From positions 1-64,000 of the forward strand of contig JAXCGZ010003804.1 of NCBI GenBank assembly GCA_037179515.1: 64,000 nt of DNA, given 5' to 3'. The stretch comes from Halocaridina rubra. Taxonomy: Eukaryota > Arthropoda > Malacostraca > Decapoda > Atyidae. Position numbers and translations under genes: made by a program. This document shows, in pieces, positions 38,504-50,500 of this stretch (positions are counted from its first letter, which is position 1; each line of letters begins with the position of its first letter). Under the pieces are notes generated by a model that made no database searches, was not told the DNA's origin, and was given only the letters and a program-made list of their open reading frames with translations.

Positions 38504-41500
38504 CTGTAAAATAAAAAAGGTTATCATGAAATTTAAGACCAAGAGGCAATTTGCAAAGTCTATTCATAAAATTCACTTTATGACATTCCTTGCAAAGTAT
38601 CTTTCAAGGTTACAGTCAAATTTTTTTTTCCAAGACTTGCCAAAATATATTTAATGTATTTACTGAAAGCAGTCAAAACCATAGTTCTTACCAATACATT
38701 CATAACTCAGGAGAAATACATATTACAGTACTTGTATTAAGAGCCCATGCCTATAGTTTGTAGTGTATGAAATGGGAGGGCTAAAAAAAAATGAAAATGG
38801 AAGCACTGCCATTACAGTACATGAAAGAGCACATGGAATAAAGAATGGAAAGATGAGATTGGGAACCAGTAGACAGAAAGAGGAAAATTAGATATGGAAT
38901 ATGTGGGCCACTGTTCGAACAAAAGTTATTTCTATGAAATGGATGATACCTGAGATCACTCTATCTGGAAATCATAACAGGACAGGAGATGCAAAATAGA
39001 AACCTGTCTGAAGGGTAGTCCTTATACAATAATGTTTGAAGTAACAAAGACCGGAAACAAATAAAAGCAATATAAGATTGAAGTTTCTCTGGTGATGCAG
39101 ATATTATAAGGGGTTCTACATATGGCTAACTGTGAAGGTTGCATAAGAATTTTAAAGCTAACTGTTGCAGGGTTGGATACAGTGATCGCACCTACTGATG
39201 CAAAGTACAAGACTTCACTAACTTATCAATAAATAAACTTCAAGTCTGCAAGAGAAACTGAACGAAAAATGGAAAGCTGACTGCATAATAAGGAATAGTA
39301 TATATACATGAAATAACTGAACACCAAATTATAAGTGAGGAAAAAATTAGATAATACTGAGAACTAGTCTGTGACTCCACATGATGAATAGTATTACTAT
39401 ATTTTACTGGAATAAGGAAAGTTAACTAATAAATTCAAGAACTGAGGGTATATGTGAAGCATGAAAAATCTATTATTCTATCGTATAATGAGACTGAAAT
39501 CTCATCCTATGAATAAATACAATCAGCCCTCTATTTAATGGACAAAAAATGCATTTATTTTCTTTCAGTCCGAATTAGAAATTTTCATTCTAAAAGTCCC
39601 ACGCACAACTGATGGCTGCTTCGAGAGCTGGCCACTAGTTGGCATTGGTGCAGGCTCTCACTTTGTTTACAAGTAGCGCCGTGTTCATATTTTTCACAGA
39701 AAGAAGATTTTATTTGAAAAGTCCTAAGCTCGCAACTGACTAGATTTTGCTGGGAGAGCTGGCTGCCCATCTGTTCTGGCATCGGCCCTCAGTCTCTATA
39801 AAGTGAACTTCCGTAGCGGTAACATGTGCTCGTTATTGTTCCGAAATCGTGGACTTGATTTGTGTGTTTCAGAGATTTATTTATAACAGCTATAGCAATT
39901 TTCTATACAATACAGTAAGCAAGTCATTTGTAGGAAAGGAATAAAGTAGAAAGAGACTCAATTGAAGTATAGCTCAAAAGCTTGAGCTGATTAAACAGTT
40001 AGAATGTGGTGTATCAGTGAAGCGTGTTTTTGAATATGGCGTGAAGCAGCAAGCCATTCTGATATTCGTAAGTTGACACCAAAAATAATGGGTTGCGCCT
40101 CTGAATATTCTGTGCAGGGCTATTCTAATTCTACTCATTTGCTTATTGAATGCAAGCATATCTCCAGTCTTCGCAAAGCTGTTATGAGAAAGCAGGATCA
40201 GAGCAGTGAACAGCTCAAATTAGGTAATTTTTTCAAAGCTGTGACACCCTCACCTGGCCAGCCAATACTTGGTTCATCTGGCCAAAGGGAGCACCCCTCT
40301 ATTCTTAATCACAACTTTTCTTAGTATCACTGGAGCTGGAAAGCTCCGATGACTCAAATAAATTTCTGAGCCCTCCCAAAACTACAATCACGGCATATCA
40401 AGAACACCTCTTTATCATCCATAGTAAAGGAAAATCTGATTTTATTAAAGTACTGTATTTTAATCAACTGCATGTGCATTTACATTTTTTATGTCTTTTA
40501 AACAGATTCACATTGAATGTTGTGTATCGAGCGGTAATTGATGAAATGTATTACAGAGTTATTCTTCTTCCTTTCTTAACGCAAGTGTTGACATCAGCCA
40601 CTAAAAGCACCCTCGCCAGATTTAATGGACAAGTACATTTAACAGACCGAGGTCTTCTTCAATTAGTCAGTTAAATCAAGAGTCGAGTGTAATACGAGTG
40701 TATGTAGTATTCATTGTATATAAAAATAAAGACGTGGAAGCACACAAAAGTTATTCAATAAGAATTAAAATTAAATTTAATTACAATCTAGTATCTTAAA
40801 GAAAAGACCACTAATTACATGGTCTTTTCATATACTTTAGAGGTACTAGAAAGCTGATTATCATTACAGCAATTTAAAGAAATAAATGTCAAGATTGGTT
40901 TGGCTTTCAATACAGGATACATTAACTTACTGTATGCTAACTGAATGCCAAACCATTTGACAGTGCTAGTCAGAGGCACAACTGCCTCTCCAGGAGCCCT
41001 GGACATTTTAGGTAAAATAATGAAGACAACAAACACACAATAAATACTCACAATGGGATTGGTCTGTGGAGAATAGCGAGCAACTGGGGTGCCTTCCTTA
41101 TCTACAAGAAATTTAGTGAAGTTCCACTTGATGAAGTTACCAAGTGTCCCTCCCTGTTTAGATTTAAGATAATTGAACAATGGGTGGGCATCATCACCAT
41201 TAACCTTAATTTTAGAAAACATGTCAAACTTGACCCCAAAGCCCTCAGCAAATTTCTTGATTTCTGCCTCTGATCCTGGTTCCTGAAATGAAGAATATCA
41301 AATCATACCATACTCGTTAAGGAGTAACTAAGAAATTAAATACATTGTTACAGAAAGTAATAGGATTCTTTTCATAGTATGGGTGTTTGCCATTAAGGGC
41401 AGCCACCGTGGCTCAAGCGGTAGCGTCCGCGACTTTGAGGCGTCAGGTCGAGGGTTTGCGACCCGTCCCGGTCTGAGGTTAGCAAGGGCATGCACTCAGG

Positions 41501-44500
41501 GTTACGATTACATCTGCCAAAACAAGTCCTTCGCATGAAGGCAACCGTCCTAGCCCTTGGTAGAAAAGGGAGTCCGTGATGTAAAACCGAAACAAACAAG
41601 GTGTTTGCCATTAAGGGTGAAGGGAAATGAAGTTAAAAATACACTAACTGGAAAAACTGACAACTCATAATAGGTGTATTATAAATATTGTGCTTCTGTA
41701 TTGAAGTTATATTTAACAATAATACACGTTAATCCTACAAGCATTACCAGGAATGCAACCAATGCCAATAGTTGCGCATTTTCTTGTTAGATTAGATACC
41801 AATTCACATTCAAAGATTTATTCCAGCTACCACTAGGAAGTGGAATGAACTGCTTAGCCATGTTGCCAATTCCATGGAGCTTCAGAAGTTCAGGCAAGGT
41901 ACAAATAAATTTGCATAAATATACTTTGATGTTGAGTTTTTAAAATTATAGTAGAATAATCTCCGTATTGCAATGTTGTGTTTTAGAGTTTTATCTTTGT
42001 TTTTCTACCTTCTATTTTATTTTCCTCACCAATTTGCTTCTCTTGCTGGATACATCTGGTTGATGGTCATTCACTTTTCCAAGAGGGCTTGTTCCTTGGT
42101 TTATGATGATGATGATGATAATAATAATAATGATAATAATAATAATAATAATGAAGTCACCGTGGCTAAAGCGGTAACGTCTGCAACTTTGAAGTGTCAG
42201 GTCAAGGGTTCGCGCCCCGTTACGGTCTGAGGTTAGCAAGGGCATGCACTCGGGGTAACAAATACAACTGCCAAAACAAGTCCTTCTCAAGAAGGCAACT
42301 ATCCTAGCCCTTGGTAGAAAAGGGAGTCCGTGATGTAAAACCGGAACAATAATATTGATAACAATAACATACATACCTGGCCCCCAAACTGATTACATGG
42401 GAAGGCTAGAATTCGCAGGCCTCTAGATTCGGCATACTTCTCGTGAAGCTTCACCAGTTCGGTGTAGTTCACGTTTGTTAAGCCTCACTTACTGGCTACG
42501 TTAACGACAATGCAAGTGTGTCCCCTGACAAAAAAGCAAAGGCAATTTACAGGTATCTGCAAAAATATTATTGTCAGAACAGAATGTACTATATTTTGTT
42601 AAACAATTTTCCACCTTAGCTAACAGGATCAGCGAGTACATGATTAGATGTGTGGATAGTGGTGTAACAATCTTCATGACTGTAAAGGCAAATGTCTGAC
42701 TTGAAGCTTTCAAAACTATTCCAATAACTGCACATAACAGGATATGCACTCCAAGCAAGATATAAACTATTTTCAAACAATAAAATAGAGAACAAAGTCA
42801 GAATTTAAGTAAGCACAGGGCAAGGACTGGTATAATAAACAATACAAAACACTGTCATAGTGTATAGAGGAAAAAAATCCAGTACAGTTCTGCAACAATT
42901 TATACAATTTCACAGCTAGCTGCTTCTCCATATATTTCAAGGATTAAGTAATGCAAGACTTCAAGAAGTCAAAAGATAAAGTGTGAGAAATATTTTTTTT
43001 TTTCACTACAAAATGAGATGAACACAATTCTGCCTCTCTAAGTAACTTAGGATGTAGGGTTGGCATATTTTAAATTTTTTCTTGGTGTGTTTTACAAGGG
43101 ATCAGGTTTACTCTGACTTACAAAGCAGGGAACCTTACAGAGGAAATTGCTTACAGGGCCTAATATCAACACATACATACTAAAACCTGGAAAGGCAGTT
43201 AATCAGAACTGTCATTATTAACACTGACCAACAACACCCCTCTCAAAACACAGATGAATTTTGTTAAGAAATCACACAAACTCCAAATCAAGTGATGCCT
43301 CTTGACGTAAAAATTCGAACATAGAACTATTTTTATTAAATACAGAAATTAATTATACAAAAAAATTAAATTACAACTGCTCACCTATATTTTTCCATTG
43401 AGACTTCATTTCCATCAATGTCTTTAGCACTGAAGTCATAAAATGTTTGACCTGAAGCCTGAAAAAATTTTAAATTGTTTAACACAACATGTATTGAAGT
43501 ATGCACCCAACAATTGCTACATACTGTACTTCTTTTAGCATATGAACTATCTTAATATGGTTTTCTGCAAAGTTTATTGTAAATAGAAAATGTGTGCATT
43601 GCAGTTGCATAGATTTGGAGCATATTCAGCATTATATTTACACACACTTCTTTCTTTCTGGATGCTAACCTTCACTTACAAAATCTGAATGTCTTGGATA
43701 GCATTAACACAAAATTTTAATAGTGGGTATGTATAAGGCAGATTTCTTCTATCCACCTGACTCTTTGCTTCTCTTTCAAAATTCACTTGTCTTAGGGGAT
43801 TCATCAGAGAACTATCAAACAATCCAACTCTTATTGAATTCACCTTGTTCAACACATACTCAACATTAACTTCTCAGTTATTAAATGTTTAAAAACTTGA
43901 TGTACCAAGGTAATTAATACATTCATTGAGTACATTTTACGCGTCACTAGTAATTGCCATTCATGGGGGTGGACACATATGGCTTAAAGCTGGGGAATTA
44001 AGGCTGGATTCCTTAACTGTGCAATATGCCTAAAATTTATTTTTGGAAATAAAAACAAAGAATCAGTCTACAGTGTTCAAACAGCTACCTGTTCTTGCCT
44101 CCTCTCTGAGAGAGTAGTTCTTACAAATCTCTCACCCTCCCCATTCTATCATCCCATTTTTAATAGACACATTACTGTATCAGAATCTTCATTTTGAGCA
44201 GCTTCAATATTTTTTTTTTACTGGAAGCGGCTTTATCTATGAAATGTAAAACAAATTGAATAGGTAAAATGCTGAATAAAGATATATACAATTACTTTTA
44301 AGCAAATAAAAACCTATAACCAAATATGATACAGGATGATCATATCACAAACATCAACTGTAATACACTATGACAATATTATACATGATCATTCAAAACA
44401 AACGAAACAAATATCAGTAGTGAAATCATCTTTTAAATTTTTTTTTACATGAATATAAAATGAAGAGTGCTGAGTAAAGCTGAACTATAATAAAATTCAG

Positions 44501-47500
44501 TGTCATGCTCAAACTGGTTAAAAGAAAACGGTTATGAAAAAACATTCATCAACGTAAGTTGTGAAAAGAAACTAAACCTAACCTTATAAAATTCAGGAAT
44601 ATGACATTTCTCAGCTAAAATAGTGGCATAAAAACTCCACTAACTTCACTACATTACATATTTACATATGGCAGAAAGAATTCCTCATTCATATTCCCTA
44701 AACATTTCAAGTGTTGCCTTAACAGGATAGAGAAGCAAAACCTATCAATTCCATTCTAACAGAATTTCTTATAGCTACAGCACAGCTGACATAACAGTAA
44801 GGATGCCCACAACATGATGAACCCCTCATACTGTCTTTTTTTATGTTGCTCAGTTTTGCCCATCTTGCTAGCTTCAATCCGATAAGCTGTCATTATAAAA
44901 AAAAAATATACATAAAATGCTTTCTCATCCTGATGAAGCCAATTTTTTGTTTATTACAGCGAGTCTTCTGGGTCTTAGCAATGACATGCAAATTTAAAGT
45001 TTATCTACTCACCATGACAAGTGGTCTTGTAGCAACGGCTAGAAAAGTAGTTCCACCAACTGCTAATAACGTCTGAGCTGAAAAAGGAAATTACGTAGTT
45101 GGTACATGACGTTCTCTAGGTAATGACTATAAAATACACACATCAAAGTATGTAAAATTCTTTTACTAAACATATACAGAAGGAAGTTTTTAAATATAAG
45201 ATGCTCTACTTCCCTAAAAAAGAAAGGTGGTTGCAACTGTAGCAAAATACCGAAGTAATAGCTGTAAAATTCCTTTTCTAACCTCAACTCCTTTGGCAGC
45301 AATTTGTGAATAAATGTAAGAGATTGACTGTCAGCCCTGAGCTGGCCTACACCTTTCAGATCACTGTCAATATATGCAATGAATATGAGTGTGCATTTCT
45401 CTCTCTCCCTTCAAAGAAGTGATGAAAAAATTACACTTTTTAATATTATGGTTAATATGCAATTGCCACAATTCACACGAGACAGAGGGAGAAAGAGAGA
45501 GTCTTTAAGTAGATACATCATCACTACATGTCAGGAATATTAATTTATTAGTACAGACACTCCCCAAATTATGAACAAGTTGGGTTCCAGAAGTCTGTTT
45601 GTAAGTAGAATTGTTCGTAAGTCGTGTTTAGGTAAAAAAAAAGCACTGTGCAGTACTAATGCTAAAGACATTTTAACTACTACATAATACAATAATAATA
45701 CTTTATAATAATAATAATACTTTATTTCCATTTCAATACAATGGGTATTCGTCAGCCAGGGTAAGCCCCACCCCCCACTGTGGTGTCCACCCCAGCAGTT
45801 CCTGCCAGTAACAGCTTAAACTCTCGGTCTTGGACGGGAACCGATCTTTCGACCTCATGAATGCGAAGCCAGCGCGTTACCACTGTACTAGCCAGCAGGC
45901 TAGTATAAAGAAGTAATGAATTTTAATACAGTAATAATGTAACAATACAGTGCAGTACTGTAATACATACATTATGCAAAGGTAGATAATGGGTAGGTTT
46001 TTGTTTGCATATGTGAACGTTTGTAACTCGGATGTTTGTAAGTAGGGGAGCGAGCTCCTGTATATACTGTACATGCCTTTTACCACTCATTCTCATTTTC
46101 TGATACACAGTATTTTATAGTACAGGAAATGGAATATTCCTTTTCGTGTACCTACAACACACTGCCCTGTAAAAAGTACACCGTGCTTATCAGATGTTAA
46201 TTTACAGAAGCTCCCCTACTTACAAACAACTAACTTACGAACATTCAAAGATACAAACACAAATCTACCCATTATATACCCAAGTATTAATGTATGTATT
46301 ACTGTGATGTACTGTATCATGACATTATTATTACTGTATTAAAATTCATCAATGCTGTATACTTTATGTTTTATCTAGTAAAGTGTCTTTAGCCTAAGTA
46401 CTGTAGAGTACTGCATACTTATGTAATGTACACTACTTTTTTTTTTACCTTAGCACAACTTACAAACAAGTCTACCTGCGAACAGACTTTCGGAACCTAA
46501 CTTGTTCGTAAGTTGGGAGTGTCTGTGTACAAGATCAACTAATTTCTAGAACAGAACTATTAGACTACATTTATGTCATTATATTGGTAATTTAATAGCA
46601 TGGCTCAGGTACACTATATGCTTGAGATCATGTATACTTGCAATGTTGGTGCAATGATATCCAAAGGGTTTAAGATTTGGACATGTATAAGCCCCATTGA
46701 TAGAACACCTTAATATGTTTTACAAACAAATACCTACTAATTAATGAAATAACACATAGTACATCAAGTAACATGAGACCTGAAATAACTTTTGCTATAG
46801 TGCCTATGGATCCATATTTAAACTTTTTTCGAAAAGAGCATTTCAAGTAAAATATAAATGTGAAAAAGTATCACTAATAAAACACACTTATATATAACCA
46901 TTATGAAACAGTGCCTCTAAATCTAATGATCAATATTAGTAGGATCTTATATGTTAGTTCCTTATTCTAAGGAAACTTAGTCCACGACAGTAACCCTTAC
47001 CAAGTTTTCTATTTAAATATTCTAAATACTAAATATCCAATATGGTTAGCAGTCTCAATTTTATGGACGTCCCATAGCAGACTTTACTGCATTTCCAGAA
47101 TTTAGCCAAAATGATGCTATATCCAGATGAAGAGAGCAGGCTGACCCTCAACAAAACATAAAAGGAAGGCAGGCAGGTAGCAGGGAGTCATGGCACCAAG
47201 GCCATCCTCACCACTTATATCAACCGTTCAGTGGCAAGAAAAATATTTAGGGAGGCAACTGACAGTCATTCCTTCCCCTATCCCTTTGAGTTGGCTCTTA
47301 CAACATGTAGGGAATAAAACAGTTGATTTTTTTCTCCATTACCATAAACCATATTACAATAATGAGTACCTATGACACAAGGAGTATGAGGGTGGAATGC
47401 ATTCCTCTCACCAGCAGATACAGACCTTATATATCCATTATCTCTGTATAGGCAGGAATATTCAAAACTACAAATAATTAAACCCCTCCATACATAGCAG

Positions 47501-50500
47501 ATGAATTTTCCATAACGGTGCTGCATTTGCAAAGCTTACAATATCATGGCATATTAGGTATCAAACAGCATCATAAATGGAATGCGTCTTTGCGCAACAT
47601 AATATTATCAATCTATTCTATTTATTTACGGGTTTATCTGTCGAAACCACATTAGCAATGTTAAGATATATGTTAACCCTCTCTTAGCAATTTTTTACAA
47701 ATAGTTTTTTCTTTTTGCCTTAGAGCATGATCTACATTGGAAAGTGTTTTTGCATTACCTCCGTATTATAATATTGAATTATATTTGCTTAAAGATTATC
47801 AATCTATGAAAGTATTATTATCATTAGTATCATTCTTATTTTAAGCAGGATGATTTTTTTGAGTTTTTCAAGCTATGTAGCTACAAGAGCCTACTACATA
47901 TTCAAAAGGAAGCACTCTCTTTGACAAGCTTATTACCATGCTGCAACTGAAATTTACAATAGGAATAGAAACTGACCAAGCAATACAGCAAAGAACAGTA
48001 CCATAGATATTCAGTGACTTAACAGCTATATAAGATAAGTAACTTCACAATAGTCTTAAAATTTACAACAGTTAGCAAACCATGAATATGTACTCTCTCT
48101 GTGGCCACAACTGTACTATGAGTGTTGCCCCGATTAGTGTGCAACAGTTTTCTGCCACCAGCAGCGCTTTCATTCTAGCGAGATGTTTGCTCGTTCTTAC
48201 TCTTGCTCTCAATCCTGGATTGTGTCTTTGCAGTCATTTTTCAAAAATTCCCAAAATGACTCTGAAGAGGAATTCGTCTTTGTCTACTATAACTGCCAAA
48301 AAAGAAAGAATCGTCATCAACCTCCACATGAAAGTAAATGTTTGAAGACAGTACGGAAAAGTAAAAATTATGAATGACATTCCACACGATTTCAAGTTAT
48401 CAAACTTTACCATGTCAATGATCTTAAAAAACAAAGATCATATTCTTGAACATGAGAAAGGTTTGGTACCCTTGCTGTCGACTATAATAACGAAATGGAG
48501 TACTTGCTGTATACGTGGATGGAAGATCAGATCAAGAAATGAACACTTTTGAGCCTTTTAGTTTCTAGATAATGACTAGAAGTCTTTTCCAGAATTTGAA
48601 ATAGTGGACTGGGAAAGACTACACTAAAAAAATTTGTTGCCAGTACTGGATGGTTCAAGTGACTCAAGAAGAGGCTCGAGATGCAAAATGGTCAAGTGAC
48701 TAAAGAAGCAGCAAGTGCTGATGAGGAAGAAGCTCAAAGGTTTCAGGATAAGTTTGACGATAAAACGATATAAGAATGTTGAACAGAGCGGAATTTTAAT
48801 GTGGACGAGACTCTTATTTCGGTAACAGATGCCACTATGCACTTGCATCTACAAAGAACCCAAAAGTATGCTTGGCTTGAAGGCATTTAATAATAAGCTG
48901 ACTCTGCTGCTTGGAGGTAACATCTCCGCCTTTAAGCTCGAGCCTTTCCTTATTAACCATACTCAAAACCCTCGGGCATTAAAGAGGGTGAACAAACACA
49001 CTACCCATCTACTGGACATCCATCTCATTTAGCAGATCTCCATCCCATTGTTAATGTTCTACCTCTGTGTTCAAGGCAAACTATCTTTGTACCTCATTTG
49101 CTCAGGTCATACCCACTACAGATGCTGAGCCAGAACTGTGACTGCGTGGAAAAAAATTTTCAGTATTAAAATATTATACCAAGAGGGAGGATGTGACACC
49201 AATGCATAAATGGTATCTAGAATAAACTTGTAGAGATACGCAAATAATATTGATGAATTCAATAGTGAAAGTTACCTGGATTTTATTAATAATAAAATAA
49301 AGAAATCAGCCAAACAACTGGCTTTAGAATGCTAAGTGGAAGATGAGGAGAAATTACTTGACCAATAAACAAGAAACCAAATTATCTCATGACTGATCGT
49401 GGTCACAGGTCGACAGCTAACTGTACTAAATCACCGATGCAGAACACTGCAATTATATAAGAGAATGTTATTATATAATACAAATACAGGGTGCTACCCA
49501 AAAGTGCAGGGAATTTGTATGATGTTCACACACTGTTTGTAGTACCAATTTCTGTTTTGCTTGCTCAAACTGTCAACGGGCAGTTTTACGGGAGTTTTTG
49601 GAAAAGGCTGTGAGAGAAGTCGCCACCAAACGGGTGAAAAGCAATAACTGAGTTTTTCACAATTACAGTGCCCCCATCCACATGACACTCATATGCAATT
49701 TCTATCTAACAAAAACATGAATTTAATCCCCATTCCTTAAACCTCACCCGCTGTGATTCTGCCTTATTCAACAAAATAAATTTTTTTGGGCTCAATGAGC
49801 TTCGTTTTGACATCACTGAGGAGGTACAAGCAAAGATCAACACATTTACACCTGATAACTTCCAGAAATGCGCAAATTTCTCTTAAAATCCACAAAGAAA
49901 GCAATATATGTGTCAGGAGAACTACTCAGCAGGAAATAGTGGCCATACAGAATAGAAGTAATTTTTCTCGATTTTTTAATCTTATTTCTCAAATTATTGT
50001 ATAGCATTCTGAGAGTACAGAATACCCAGAACACTCTGTGCAGCAAAAATTATGCAGTTTAGTTCATTTATAGAGCCTAGTGAGATTCTAAACTGGTTTT
50101 TCTTATTTTCTTAATGTCATCTAATCCTAGAAAGTTGTTGTTCACACCAAACAAATTCTAAATTTTCATGGACAGTACACTAACTCTATGGTGGTTGGGG
50201 AATAAAAATTTCACTTGTATTCCTTTAATGTCATAGGGTGCAACTAAAATGGATATACCTTGTGATGGGGGTGGGAATAAAAAGAACTCCACATTCTTAT
50301 TCACGAAATGTCAAAACCGACAACTGAAATGGAAAGAGGAATTAGTCTCCAAATACTAGGATTGAAAACAGAGGCAAGGATTTGCAGGATGTATTTAAGC
50401 CCAGCTACCTCGTTTCTCTGTTAACAATGGGTCAGCCTGCTAGTTTCAGTAGGAATGTGCTTCATATTTGAAAAACAAAATATAATATGCTTTTGAGATA

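Noticed and set aside
40815..41051. Open-frame continuation of GPX4 exon 5 as the protein's C-terminus
   Set aside because: It is unlike any GPx tail and follows a GTGAGT donor. The 12-codon exon at 38503-38468 gives the proper ending.
41402..41475. A functional tRNA gene
   Set aside because: The tRNA-like head is followed by a fixed body of about 130 bases in five copies with target duplications, so it is a SINE.
49487..49690. A mariner-type element starting CAGGGTGCTACCCAAAAGTG
   Set aside because: I could not find the matching opposite terminus or transposase sequence.
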